DNA of 64,000 nucleotides from Alicyclobacillus tolerans (GTDB lineage Bacteria; Bacillota; Bacilli; Alicyclobacillales; Alicyclobacillaceae), in assembly GCF_001447355.1 (NCBI RefSeq), contig NZ_JXBW01000008.1, positions 62,001 to 126,000 of the forward strand, written 5' to 3'. The translations under genes and the position numbers were made by a program. Below are positions 36,733-45,612 of this stretch, one piece after another (position 1 is the first letter of the stretch; the number at the start of each line of letters is the position of its first letter). Under the pieces are notes generated by a model. That model was not told where the DNA came from. It saw nothing but the letters and a program-made list of their open reading frames with translations, and did not search any database.

Positions 36733-37331
36733 GATTATACACGCGCGGGGGCGATCTCGGTACGACAGCGCTGATCGGCGGCGAGCGGAGGCGCAAAAGC
36801 GATTTGCGCGTCGAAGCATACGGTACCGTGGACGAGGCCGGGGCCTTTCTTGGCTTGGCCTCAAGCCAGCTTGTCGATCCACAGTTTGCGGATATCCGCG
36901 AGCTACTCTTTGCCATCCAGCAGCGCTTGTGGGACGTCGGAGCCGATTTGGCCGCACCAAAGTCCGCGACTGCCTATGTGCTGCGCACGCCTGAAGATGC
37001 GGCGTCAGTGCTTGAACCATACATCGATACATACCAAGCAGAGGCAGATAAGTTGGACAAGTTTGTCCTCCGGCAGGGCTCGCAACCAGCGGCAACCCTG
37101 CACGTCGCCTGCACAGTGGTGCGCCGAGCAGAGCGTCAGGTTGTCCGTTTGGCCGAGTTCGAGGAGGTCCCAGGCGCGGTACTGCGGTATTTAAATCGGC
37201 TGTCAGACCTGCTCTTTGTCCTTGCCCGGGCCGTTAATGCCCGCATGCACGTGGACGACATCGACTACTTGAATAGCCCACCAGTCTTTCGCGATCCGCG
37301 TTCGCGCCGCGATCGCCCACAAGAGGATTGA
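36729..37331 (+). CDS. Cob(I)alamin adenosyltransferase, PduO type
   Basis: 200 residues. Transfers adenosyl from ATP to Co(I). N-terminal RLYTRGGDLGTTALIGGERRRKSD is the PduO ATP-binding signature, and the helical core ends in VRRAERQVV...LRYLNRLSDLLFVLARA with the conserved Arg/Asn/Asp. GGAAGGAG precedes ATG 36729, which overlaps the CobT-BluB stop. Ends 46 bases before the B12 riboswitch. Confidence 0.95.
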   Translation: MRLYTRGGDLGTTALIGGERRRKSDLRVEAYGTVDEAGAFLGLASSQLVDPQFADIRELLFAIQQRLWDVGADLAAPKSATAYVLRTPEDAASVLEPYIDTYQAEADKLDKFVLRQGSQPAATLHVACTVVRRAERQVVRLAEFEEVPGAVLRYLNRLSDLLFVLARAVNARMHVDDIDYLNSPPVFRDPRSRRDRPQED

Positions 37332-37377
37332 CAGCAGGGCCGCCGCTGACTAGGATGAAAGGCGTACTGAACCAGCC

Positions 37378-37547
37378 GCTAGGTGCTTCGCGCGAAGCGA
37401 AGAGAATAGGGAAACCGGTGTAAATCCGGTGCGGTCCCGCCACTGTGAACAGGATAGGCGCCTTTGCTACGAGGCACGTATTGCAATCCACTGCCGTAGG
37501 GTGGGAAGGATGCGACACGAACCTGTGAGCCAGGAGACCTGCCTAGC
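37378..37547 (+). ncRNA. Adenosylcobalamin riboswitch
   Basis: Conserved core AATAGGGAAACCGGTGTAAATCCGGTGCGGTCCCGCCACTGT and 3' box GAGCCAGGAGACCTGCC in the standard order, P1 closed by GCTAGG (37378-37383) with CCTAGC (37542-37547). It lies between pduO and btuF and should control btuFCD-cobUS, not cobT-bluB-pduO. A GGAC/GTCC stem before TTTTTTT at 37638-37670, just ahead of the btuF ATG, is a weak candidate expression platform. Confidence 0.95.
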
Positions 37548-37670
37548 TGCTTACGAGCCAACCTTCGAGGAAAGGTTTGTTTCGACATGCGCGTCTAGAG
37601 AGGCGTGTACGACGGACACAGGCAACTTTCTCGCAAGGGACGCTCCAGATGAATGGGGGTCCATTTTTTT

Positions 37671-38654
37671 ATGAGACAAAAGACAAGCTGGGCAATCTGG
37701 ACGACCGCACTGGCTGCGGTTGCGGCACTGACCGGGTGCGGTACGGCCGCGAGCGGATCGGGCGCCAACACGGCGCAGGCGACCAACACCGCCGCCGCAT
37801 CCAGCTCCGCTTCGTTTCCAATCACGCTGACCGACGACACCGGAACCAAGGTCACCATTCAGAAAGAGCCGATGCACATCGTGTCCGGCACCGAGGGAAC
37901 CGACGAGATTTTGGTATCGCTCGTGCCGAAATCGCGCATTTCACTCGTGACCAACCTCTCCAGCGACGCCACGTATTCGGACGTCACATCGCTCGTCAAA
38001 GGCATTCACCAGTGGAGCGGTGACGACGCTGAGCAGGCGCTCGCCGTCAATCCCGACCTGGTGCTCATGGCTTCGTATGCACCACAAAAAGTGGTGAGCC
38101 AGATCCGCAGCGCTGGCGTCCCGGTCTATGAGTTCAACGACTTCACGTCGGTGGCCATGATTGAGCACAACATCGGCGTGATTGGCAAGCTGGTAGGGGA
38201 GCCGCAAAAGGCCCAGGCCATCGTGAACAATATGAACCGCAACATCGCAAGCATCGAGCATGCGGTGGCGCCATACGGTCGTCCCTCTGTGCTCGACTAC
38301 AGTTCGTACGGCTACGCCGCCGGGCAAGGCACGACGGTCAACGACATCATCCGCATGGCGGGTGGGAAGAACGCCGCCGCCAGCTTAAACGGCTGGGCAA
38401 AAATCACCGACGAGGAGATTGTCAAGCTCAATCCCAGCGTGATCATCGATTCGAGCGACGACGCCGCGTTCCTCAAAAAACTGGCGTCCGATCCCGCCCT
38501 GCAGTCGGTTGCAGCCGTGCGTGAGCACCATCTCTACGCCATCGACAGCGCCGACTTATCATCCGTATCGCAGTATGTCGTGAAAGGCGTGTACGACGTG
38601 GCCAAGGTCATCCACCCGAACGCGCACGTTCCTGCTGTTCGGGTACTTTCATGA
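37671..38654 (+). CDS. btuF: Corrinoid ABC transporter substrate-binding lipoprotein
   Basis: 327 residues. Lipoprotein signal MRQKTSWAIWTTALAAVAALTGCG with lipobox Cys, a low-complexity Ala/Ser/Thr linker, then the two-lobed class III binding fold (about 55-327) with long central helix. Location behind a B12 riboswitch, followed by btuC and btuD, assigns corrinoid as ligand. ATG 37671 follows GGGGGT. Overlaps btuC by four bases. Confidence 0.88.
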   Translation: MRQKTSWAIWTTALAAVAALTGCGTAASGSGANTAQATNTAAASSSASFPITLTDDTGTKVTIQKEPMHIVSGTEGTDEILVSLVPKSRISLVTNLSSDATYSDVTSLVKGIHQWSGDDAEQALAVNPDLVLMASYAPQKVVSQIRSAGVPVYEFNDFTSVAMIEHNIGVIGKLVGEPQKAQAIVNNMNRNIASIEHAVAPYGRPSVLDYSSYGYAAGQGTTVNDIIRMAGGKNAAASLNGWAKITDEEIVKLNPSVIIDSSDDAAFLKKLASDPALQSVAAVREHHLYAIDSADLSSVSQYVVKGVYDVAKVIHPNAHVPAVRVLS

Positions 38655-39664
38655 GGCGTCGGCGGCGGCTCGCGTTCGCGTCGCTCGTGCTGGCCTTGTG
38701 CGTCGCCGTCGCGCTCGAAATCGGGATTGGCCCTGTCTACATCCCGTTTTGGCACATCCCGGCTGATACCATTGCGTATGCGAGCGGCCATCGGTCGCTC
38801 GACGCGATTGTCGTCGGCGCCATTCGCTGGCCTCGCTTGTTGGTCGCGCTGCTCGTGGGGGCGGCGCTTGCCGTCGCCGGTTGCGTGCTGCAGGCGATTT
38901 TTAAGAACCCGATGTCCGATCCCGGGGTGATTGGTGTTTCGAGCGGCGGCGCCCTTGGCGCCGTGCTGACGATTGCCTTCGGGTGGTCCAGCAGATGGCT
39001 GTGGGTGACACCCGCCGGATCGTTTATCTGCGGCCTGGCGGTCGTCGTCCTCATCTACCGCTTAGCGACCTTCGGGCGGCGGACGAATCTCTACGCGTTG
39101 CTCCTCGCGGGCGTCGCCGTTGGTTCGCTGTGCAGCGCCATCATCACGGCCATTCTCGACATGTCGCCGCTGCAGACGATGGAGCAGATGATGTTCTGGC
39201 TATTTGGCGGACTCGACGGCAGCAATTGGCGCGAGACGTGCATTCTCACCATCGTCGACGGCATTGTCTTGCCTGTCTTTATGGCCTTGGCGTGGGCATT
39301 GGACATCATGGTAACCGGCGAAGAACACGCAGAGGGCGTCGGCGTCGCCGTGCAGCGGGTCAAACAAATCGCGCTCGGGCTGTGTGCGCTGATCGTCGGG
39401 GTATCCGTGAGTACAACAGGCGTCATCTCGTTTGTAGGCCTCATCGTTCCACACGTCCTCCGCTACCTGGTCGGGCCTCGCCATCGCCACTTAATTCCGG
39501 CCTGTGCGCTCGGCGGCGCCACTTTACTCGCACTATCCGATCTCGTTGCGCGCACGGTGGTCGCGCCGGTCGAGCTCAACGTGGGCATCGTCACGTCGTG
39601 TCTCGGTGCGCCATTCTTTCTCTTCCTATTATTTCAGCATGGCCGCAATTGGCAAAGGAGATGA
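38651..39664 (+). CDS. btuC: Corrinoid ABC transporter permease (FecCD/BtuC family)
   Basis: 337 residues, about ten membrane helices. Signatures: IRWPRLLVALLVGAALAVAG, LQAIFKNPMSDPGVIGVSSG, and SFVGLIVPHVLRYLVGPRHR coupling helix that contacts the ATPase. Start overlaps the btuF stop (ATGA). Next gene begins six bases later. Confidence 0.93.
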   Translation: MRRRRRLAFASLVLALCVAVALEIGIGPVYIPFWHIPADTIAYASGHRSLDAIVVGAIRWPRLLVALLVGAALAVAGCVLQAIFKNPMSDPGVIGVSSGGALGAVLTIAFGWSSRWLWVTPAGSFICGLAVVVLIYRLATFGRRTNLYALLLAGVAVGSLCSAIITAILDMSPLQTMEQMMFWLFGGLDGSNWRETCILTIVDGIVLPVFMALAWALDIMVTGEEHAEGVGVAVQRVKQIALGLCALIVGVSVSTTGVISFVGLIVPHVLRYLVGPRHRHLIPACALGGATLLALSDLVARTVVAPVELNVGIVTSCLGAPFFLFLLFQHGRNWQRR

Positions 39665-39669
39665 GCGCG

Positions 39670-40467
39670 ATGGTTGGCGTGCGATTAGACGCTGCTGCGT
39701 ATCGTCCGGTGTTGCAACCGATGTCCATCGCGCTTGAGCTCGGCCAAGTCGTCGGTGTGATTGGACCCAATGGGGCAGGGAAATCGACGCTTCTGCGCCT
39801 GATGGCAGGCCTCATCGCACCGACGTCGGGCCAAGTGCTGGTGGCAGAGCTGCCCATCGCGAGTCAGTCGCCGCGCTGGCGTGCTCAACACATCGCGTAT
39901 CTGCCGCAGTTGATTGGCGACGACATCCCGTTTACCGTGCGCGAATTTGTGGAAATGGGAAGGTATAGTCGGGAATCCGCCTGGGCACAGGGCGCGTCGC
40001 GGCGCGAGGCCGTCATGGCCGCCGTCGCTCAAATGGGCCTCGAGCGCCTGCTCGATGTGCCACTTGCTCAGATATCGGGGGGAGAGCGGCAACGGGCAGG
40101 GATTGCCCGCTGTTTGGCACAGGCTTCGCCCGTGTTTTTACTCGATGAGCCAATTGCCAATCTCGATGTGTTTTACCAACTGGACATCCTATCGCGTCTA
40201 CGTGGTCTCGCAGCGGATGGGCGACTCATCGTCCTCGCTATTCATCATTTAGAGTTTGCCATGCGTTTTTGCGATGCTTGCATCGTGCTTGATCACGGTG
40301 CTGTCGTGGCATTTGGACCACGCGACGAAGTGTTTCAGACAGAGCTTGTGCAGCGAGTCTTTCACATTGGTGTGCGACGTTTTGCCGATCCATTCACAGG
40401 TGATCCACGTCTGAGTGTTATGGGCTGTCTGCCTGTCAAGGATGGAGAGGAAAGGGAAGAGTCATGA
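39670..40467 (+). CDS. btuD: Corrinoid ABC transporter ATPase
   Basis: 265 residues. Walker A GPNGAGKST, Q-loop IAYLPQ, signature ISGGERQRAGIARCLAQ, Walker B VFLLDEPIANLD, H-loop IHHLEFAM. ATG 39670 has AAAGGAG nine bases upstream; the long open frame upstream is an out-of-frame reading of btuC. Its stop overlaps cobU (ATGA). Confidence 0.93.
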   Translation: MVGVRLDAAAYRPVLQPMSIALELGQVVGVIGPNGAGKSTLLRLMAGLIAPTSGQVLVAELPIASQSPRWRAQHIAYLPQLIGDDIPFTVREFVEMGRYSRESAWAQGASRREAVMAAVAQMGLERLLDVPLAQISGGERQRAGIARCLAQASPVFLLDEPIANLDVFYQLDILSRLRGLAADGRLIVLAIHHLEFAMRFCDACIVLDHGAVVAFGPRDEVFQTELVQRVFHIGVRRFADPFTGDPRLSVMGCLPVKDGEEREES

Positions 40468-41009
40468 GCTTAATTTTGGTCACCGGCGGCGCGCGTAGCG
40501 GGAAGAGCCGATTTGCCGAGATGCTGGCTGACCATCATGCCAACTCCGGCGCCAAGGTCATCTTTGTCGCAACAGCTGAGGCGTTTGATGACGAAATGGC
40601 GGAGCGGATCAAGCGCCATCGAGCCGCGCGCGATCGGCGCTGGCGCACTGTGGAAGAGCCGTGTAATCCAGCGGCCGTCGTGCGCGCAGCACAAGCCGAT
40701 GTCTATCTGATCGACTGTTTGACCCTGTTGCTCGCGAATTGGATGTTTCAGGCGAAGGTAGACGAAGCGGGTTTTTGGGACAAGCTCACAGATTTAGTTG
40801 AAACCTTGGCCGCATCTAGTGCCACCTGTATCGCCGTAACGAATGAAATTGGTCTCGGCATTGTGCCTGCGGATCCAGAGACGCGGTTGTACCGCGATTG
40901 GCTCGGTTGGATGAATCAGGCGTTTGCGCGTGCCGCAGAGCAAGTGTTTCTCGTCACAAGTGGGATTGCAGTCGATCTCAAGGCGCTCCCAGGTGCGAGG
41001 GTCCTTTGA
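40464..41009 (+). CDS. cobU: Adenosylcobinamide kinase / guanylyltransferase
   Basis: 181 residues. Phosphorylates adenosylcobinamide and adds GMP. P-loop VTGGARSGKSRFAE, RIKRHRAARDRRWRTVEEP with the guanylylated His, LIDCLTLLLANW, and VTNEIGLGIVPADPETRLYRD. Complete. Overlaps btuD and is followed after 14 bases by cobS. Confidence 0.96.
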   Translation: MSLILVTGGARSGKSRFAEMLADHHANSGAKVIFVATAEAFDDEMAERIKRHRAARDRRWRTVEEPCNPAAVVRAAQADVYLIDCLTLLLANWMFQAKVDEAGFWDKLTDLVETLAASSATCIAVTNEIGLGIVPADPETRLYRDWLGWMNQAFARAAEQVFLVTSGIAVDLKALPGARVL

Positions 41010-41023
41010 AAGGGGACGTCAGC

Positions 41024-41809
41024 TTGCAACTGTTAGGGAGGACTTTTGCGTTAGCTTGGTCGTTTTTTACGATTTTGCCTACGCCTGAGCTTAAACGCTC
41101 ACCGACTCCGGACGAGTTGGCCAAGTCCGCATATTGGTTGCCATTTGTGGGATGTGTAATCGGCGGCCTGGCGTGGTTGGCCAATCGCGCCGGCTTCTGG
41201 CTAGGCGGGTCTTTGCTTGCGAGCCTGTTGGCGGTTGTTGCCCAGGGCATGCTCACCGGTTTTTTGCACGTGGACGGTTTGCTGGACGTCGCAGATGCGT
41301 TGGGGAGCCGATCCCGCGGCGATGCGGCACTCGCGGTGATGAAGGACAGCCGTGTCGGCGCGATGGGGGCGATTGCCGCGGTGCTGTTATTCCTGGGCAA
41401 GTGGCTTGGGGCGTATGGGCTTGGCGGATCGAACTGGTTGATCCTGTGGCTCGCGCCGGTCTGGAGCCGGGTCGCGCTTCTTTGGGGTATTGTCGCAATC
41501 CCCGCCGCGAGGCCGAGCGGGCTTGGCGCACTGTTTGCACAGCGGCTTCGCGTTCGTGCTGTGACGCTCATCACGCTAGGTAGCATTGCGGCGACGTTGT
41601 TTGTTTGCCGATGGTTTCCTGCTGTTGTTTGCATGGGTGCGCAAGCGGTCCTCACGGCCTGGTCCATCCGCTTTGCAAAGCGTCGGTTTGGCGGCGCCAC
41701 AGGCGACGTCTACGGTGCACTCGTCGAGAGCGGCGAATGGTGCATCGGACTTGTGGCGTTAGCGATGCACCATCACGGCGTCTTCTTTGCAAGGTTCGTC
41801 TGGGGGTAA
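41024..41809 (+). CDS. cobS: Adenosylcobinamide-GDP ribazoletransferase
   Basis: 261 residues, seven or so membrane helices. Joins AdoCbi-GDP to alpha-ribazole (phosphate), completing cobalamin. Motifs: LTGFLHVDGLLDVADALGSR, MKDSRVGAMGAIA (aspartates binding Mg) and the C-terminal RRFGGATGDVYGALVE. TTG 41024 is chosen because AAAGGGG is eight bases upstream; TTG 41006 overlapping the cobU stop is an alternative. Membrane assembly step of the salvage route. Confidence 0.93.
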   Translation: MQLLGRTFALAWSFFTILPTPELKRSPTPDELAKSAYWLPFVGCVIGGLAWLANRAGFWLGGSLLASLLAVVAQGMLTGFLHVDGLLDVADALGSRSRGDAALAVMKDSRVGAMGAIAAVLLFLGKWLGAYGLGGSNWLILWLAPVWSRVALLWGIVAIPAARPSGLGALFAQRLRVRAVTLITLGSIAATLFVCRWFPAVVCMGAQAVLTAWSIRFAKRRFGGATGDVYGALVESGEWCIGLVALAMHHHGVFFARFVWG

Positions 41810-41820
41810 AACGCCCCGTT

Positions 41821-42465
41821 TTAGGTAGGGTCGGCGATGTGACGTGTGTCATTCCAGCGCACGATGTCCCATGTGCAGTCGCCCGGATGAAGGACGAGCT
41901 CAGAAATGCTGGCGTGCTGCGGTTGATACGTGCGAAAGCGAGCGAATGGCACGCCGGCGAGGCGGGCGTGAAACAATCCCAGCACGGCCCCATGCGTCAC
42001 GACGCATATCGTTTGCGCAGAAGCATGCTCTGCGGCATCCAACAACCCTTTATGAAACCGATCCGCCGCATGGCTCCAACATTCCCCACCCGGAAACGCA
42101 AAGTCCTTGTCATCCTCGACGAACGATGCTTCAAACCAAGGTCGATACCGTTCGTATGCATCCCAGACGGACATGCCGTCGACAACCCCAAGGTCGATCT
42201 CGGCAAGGCGTTCATCGATTTGCACTTCGTCGAGCGCAAGTCGCTTAGCGATTGCGTTTGCCGTCTGTCGCGCGCGCAATCGCGGGCTCGACCAAATTGC
42301 CGTTATCGACAAATCCGCCAGCGCCGTCGCCACTCGCTCTGCCAGTTGCTCGCCTGCGGTCGATAAAGGCGGATCCGTGCGGCCGATGAGGATGTGGCGG
42401 GCGTTTTCTGCCGTCGGCGCATGCCTGATCAGGATCATGCGCGAGAAAACAGATTTTGTTTGCAT
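41821..42465 (-). CDS. cobC: Histidine phosphatase, probable alpha-ribazole phosphatase
   Basis: 214 residues. Phosphoglycerate-mutase-like fold: RHG motif LIRHAPTAEN, SSPRLRARQTANAIAKRL, EIDLGVVDG, and catalytic THGAVLGLF. The genomic position, convergent with cobS by 11 bases, supports dephosphorylation of alpha-ribazole phosphate or cobalamin phosphate. ATG 42465 overlaps the stop of the upstream AIM24 gene (TGATG). Confidence 0.85.
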   Translation of the reverse strand: MQTKSVFSRMILIRHAPTAENARHILIGRTDPPLSTAGEQLAERVATALADLSITAIWSSPRLRARQTANAIAKRLALDEVQIDERLAEIDLGVVDGMSVWDAYERYRPWFEASFVEDDKDFAFPGGECWSHAADRFHKGLLDAAEHASAQTICVVTHGAVLGLFHARLAGVPFARFRTYQPQHASISELVLHPGDCTWDIVRWNDTRHIADPT

Positions 42466-43145
42466 CAATTTTGTCCTGAATCCCAATATTCCTGAATGAT
42501 ATGCACGAGATTGTGGACCGTGAGCGAATGCATCCAGACGCGCCCGGGCCCGGTCAACTGCACCAGGAAGACTCCGTCGCCACCGAACAACATGTTGCTG
42601 ACACCCTGCATCACCTGCACGCGGTAGTCGATGGACGACGTGAACGCGGCGATGTGACCCGGGTGGACTAGCAGGCTTTCGCCGCGGGCGAGATCGCGCT
42701 CAATGACTTCGCCATCGATGGATAAAAAGCCGGTGCCATTGCCATCGAGATACGTGAACACGAGCCCGTTGCCGCCGAGCAGACGCCCGATGTTCAGGGT
42801 CGCTTCGATGCCAAAGTCGATGTGTTCTTCCGCACATAAAAACGCATGGCGCTGTGCGATCACGCGGCCGTAATTGCGCAGGTGAAGCGGCAGGATATGC
42901 CCTGGCATACGAGTTGTAAACTGGACGGTAGAGTCCTCACGCGTCGCCCGAAAATAGTTGAGAAATAAGCTGTTGCCACTAAATGCTCGCCGAAACATGC
43001 CACCGAGACCGCCGGGCGATTTCGTTTCCATGTGCGTGTTTGGGCTCATGCTCAGTAGACAGCCAGCCTCTGAGAACACCGATTCTCCAGGCCGCAAGTG
43101 AACTTCGAGTGTTTGCATTGTCGTGCCATGAATCTGATACTCCAT
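42465..43145 (-). CDS. AIM24/TIGR00266-family protein
   Basis: 226 residues of repeated beta strands: EAGCLLSMSPNTHMETKSPGGL, SLFLNYFRA, PGHILPLHL and GEVIERDLARGESLLVHPGHIAAF. Family of unknown biochemical role, TRAP-like beta barrel; eukaryotic AIM24 is mitochondrial. Start ATG 43145 with GGAGGCGAAGGC upstream. Translationally coupled to cobC. Confidence 0.88.
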   Translation of the reverse strand: MEYQIHGTTMQTLEVHLRPGESVFSEAGCLLSMSPNTHMETKSPGGLGGMFRRAFSGNSLFLNYFRATREDSTVQFTTRMPGHILPLHLRNYGRVIAQRHAFLCAEEHIDFGIEATLNIGRLLGGNGLVFTYLDGNGTGFLSIDGEVIERDLARGESLLVHPGHIAAFTSSIDYRVQVMQGVSNMLFGGDGVFLVQLTGPGRVWMHSLTVHNLVHIIQEYWDSGQN

Positions 43146-43253
43146 GCCTTCGCCTCCACTCTATTCGCCTTCGGTATCCGTATCTTACCATGGTCTAAAG
43201 ATGTCTGAACGTCAATTTTCATCGTGAATCTTTAATGAATTTAATATTCCGGC

Positions 43254-43282
43254 TTGACGCGCGTAGTACCTGTTTATATAGT
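43254..43282 (+). promoter_or_regulatory. SigA promoter of marR-MFS operon
   Basis: TTGACG (43254-43259), 17-bp spacer, TATAGT (43277-43282). The start site would fall inside the palindrome that follows. Confidence 0.7.
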
Positions 43283-43284
43283 AT

Positions 43285-43308
43285 AAATGTTAATTGATAT
43301 AAACATTT
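43285..43308 (+). promoter_or_regulatory. Candidate MarR operator
   Basis: Perfect inverted repeat AAATGTT-N10-AACATTT directly after the -10 box, 46 bases before the marR ATG. Size and placement are typical of MarR autorepression. Confidence 0.65.
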
Positions 43309-43354
43309 TAAGGGTTGAACATGTATCTCGTAAAGGATGTGGAGGACTTCATCG

Positions 43355-43831
43355 ATGGCAGAGGATATTGACACATTGACGGAGCGATTTGACCGGTCAT
43401 TATCGGTCTTGGCACACCATCTCGGGCCGCATCTGGTCCACCGCATGCATGTCGGATTGACTGCCGGCCAATTTTTCACTTTGCACGTCATCCAGGAGGA
43501 AGGCCGTTGCAAGGTTTCACAGTTGGCCGAGAAGATGGAGGTCACACCAAGTGCCATTACCGTCATGCTGGACCGTTTAGAGAGCCATGGACTTGTGACT
43601 CGCCTGCGCGATCAAGAAGATCGGCGCGTCGTCGTGATCGAACTGACGGCGGCGGGCGAGGCGAAGTTAAAGCAGGTTGAGCGCGTATGGCGAAACTTGT
43701 TTCGCCACTGTTTGGGTCAATTGGATGTGGGCGAGTTGTCCGCATGTATTGGCACGTTGGAATCGCTCGCGCAAATTGCGGCGAAGGTCGATGTCGACCG
43801 CATTATTCAAGAATCGGCAGAGGGGGCCTAA
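43355..43831 (+). CDS. MarR-family transcriptional regulator
   Basis: 158 residues. Winged helix: LTAGQFFTLHVIQEEGRCKVSQLAEKM, VTPSAITVMLDRLESHGLV recognition helix, RDQEDRRVVVIELTAAG wing. Likely represses itself and the downstream exporter until a ligand binds. ATG 43355 follows GTGGAGG. Three bases separate its stop from the MFS start. Confidence 0.94.
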   Translation: MAEDIDTLTERFDRSLSVLAHHLGPHLVHRMHVGLTAGQFFTLHVIQEEGRCKVSQLAEKMEVTPSAITVMLDRLESHGLVTRLRDQEDRRVVVIELTAAGEAKLKQVERVWRNLFRHCLGQLDVGELSACIGTLESLAQIAAKVDVDRIIQESAEGA

Positions 43832-43834
43832 TGG

Positions 43835-45457
43835 ATGTCGCAGACAGCCGCCGCTGTGCAAACGACGAATCAAATTACGGGTCAACGAAAATGGTGGGCG
43901 TTTGCCACGGTTTTGTTGACGATGTTTTTTTCATCTATGGACCAGACCGTCGTCTCGACCGCCATGCCGACCATTATCGGCGACTTAAAGGGTTTTAGCC
44001 TGTACTCATGGGTGTTCACCGCGTATATGATCACGTCTTCAATCACGGTTCCGATTTACGGAAAGTTGTCGGATGTGTTCGGGCGCAAGCCATTCTACCT
44101 GTTTGGTCTCATCATGTTTGGCGTTGGTTCCGCGGTTTCGGGCATGGCGCACACGATGACGGAACTGGTTTTTGCTCGTGCATTTCAAGGCATCGGCGCA
44201 GGTGCGATGATGAGCATGCCGCGGGCCACCGTTGGCGACATCTTTTCGCCGCAGGAGCGCGCGAAATGGATGGGCGTAATGATGGCGGTGTTTGGTATTT
44301 CGAGCATCGTGGGTCCTGCGCTCGGTGGCTGGATCACCGACAGCTTGTCGTGGCGCTGGGTGTTTTATATTAACTTGCCGTTTGCTGTACTTGCCATCGT
44401 CGGCGTGATCGCCGCGCTGCCAAGGGTTCGTTCCGAAGCGCGCGTGCAGGTCGATTGGCTGGGGGCGATGGTACTCACCATTGGGTTGATTCCCATGCTG
44501 CTCGGCTTCACCTGGGCAGGTACGAAATACGCGTGGGGGTCGGCGCCGACCTTGGCCCTGCTACTTGGCGGCGCGGCGGTGCTCGTGTTGTTTGTGTTGT
44601 GGGAACGCAAAGCTGCTGATCCGCTGCTCGCACCGTCTCTCTTTAAAAACAGGATTTTTAGCACGTCTCTGATTCTCGGCATGTTTGTCGGCATGACGAT
44701 GTTTGGCAGCTTGATGTTCCTGCCGATTTATGTTCAAGGTGTCATCGGTTTAAACGCGCAGAACAGCGGTTGGGTCATGACGCCGATGATGGGTGGCTTT
44801 ATCGTGGGAAGCATGGTGTCTGGCCAGGTGATGTCGAAGACCGGGCGCTACCGCTATCTCGCCTGGTTGAGTGGAGCGGTCATTGTCGTGGGCTCGATTC
44901 TGCTGAATCAAATGAACCTTCACACGACGTGGGGCACGGTCATGGTCAACATGGTCGTGATTGGCCTTGGTATTGGCTCGTTGATGCCGTTAATGAACAT
45001 GGCCGTACAAAACGCTTTCCCCTACAAGATGATGGGCACGGTCAACTCGACGCAACAGTTTGTCAGTTCGCTCGCGGGCGTAATCGCATCGCCCATCTTT
45101 GGCTCGATCCTCAACAAGGCGTTCAGTCATAAACTGAGCGAATCGTTGCCGGCGTCGCTGACGGCGTTCAAAAGTAAACTTGCTGGCCTTAATCCGCAGT
45201 CCCTGCTCACGTCGCAGGCACAAACGTCCATTGCGCGGGAATTTAACAAATTCGGTGCGGCAGGGCACCATATGTATTTGCAGTTGATGGATGCTATCAA
45301 GACGTCGTTGACTTTTGGCATTCAGCACCTATTTGAGGTGGGGTTGGTGTTTGCCATTCTAAGCTTCATCGGCACCTTCTTCCTGCCGGAGGTGAAGTTA
45401 AAGGGCAAAGAATATTTTGAATCCCACTCGGCTCAAGATGAAGAAAGTGTTTCCTGA
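43835..45457 (+). CDS. MFS drug exporter, DHA2 (EmrB/QacA) family
   Basis: 540 residues, 14 membrane helices. Motif A-like loop GKLSDVFGRKPFYLFG, motif D1 SSMDQTVVSTAMPTIIGDL, motif C GISSIVGPALGGWIT. Proton-driven export of drugs or toxic lipophiles. A soluble loop of about 70 residues before the last helix (LTAFKSKLAGLNPQ...) is usual for this branch. Shares the promoter with marR; ends at a strong terminator. Confidence 0.94.
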   Translation: MSQTAAAVQTTNQITGQRKWWAFATVLLTMFFSSMDQTVVSTAMPTIIGDLKGFSLYSWVFTAYMITSSITVPIYGKLSDVFGRKPFYLFGLIMFGVGSAVSGMAHTMTELVFARAFQGIGAGAMMSMPRATVGDIFSPQERAKWMGVMMAVFGISSIVGPALGGWITDSLSWRWVFYINLPFAVLAIVGVIAALPRVRSEARVQVDWLGAMVLTIGLIPMLLGFTWAGTKYAWGSAPTLALLLGGAAVLVLFVLWERKAADPLLAPSLFKNRIFSTSLILGMFVGMTMFGSLMFLPIYVQGVIGLNAQNSGWVMTPMMGGFIVGSMVSGQVMSKTGRYRYLAWLSGAVIVVGSILLNQMNLHTTWGTVMVNMVVIGLGIGSLMPLMNMAVQNAFPYKMMGTVNSTQQFVSSLAGVIASPIFGSILNKAFSHKLSESLPASLTAFKSKLAGLNPQSLLTSQAQTSIAREFNKFGAAGHHMYLQLMDAIKTSLTFGIQHLFEVGLVFAILSFIGTFFLPEVKLKGKEYFESHSAQDEESVS

Positions 45458-45510
45458 GGCGTCGCGCACGCACGCGTGAGAATGCAGCATGTTCACAACG
45501 TGAACGAACA

Positions 45511-45570
45511 GGCGGCTGTTCAGATGATGGGTACCAGGATCATCATCTAGAACAGCCGCCTTTTACGTTT
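45511..45570. terminator. Strong terminator between MFS and thi operons
   Basis: GGCGGCTGTTC and AGATGATG pair with CATCATCT and GAACAGCCGCC (45511-45529 with 45541-45560), followed by TTTTACGTTTGTTT. Stops the plus-strand MFS transcript and can act on thiE. A separate perfect palindrome GTTCAC-AAC-GTGAAC lies at 45491-45505. Confidence 0.85.
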
Positions 45571-45612
45571 GTTTCACTTCTCAGGCAAACGGCGTTCGAA
45601 TATTTGGCATGG

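Noticed and set aside
38983-39669. Long frame upstream of and in phase with btuD
   Set aside because: It is an out-of-frame reading of btuC, rich in Arg and His; a good ribosome site exists for ATG 39670.
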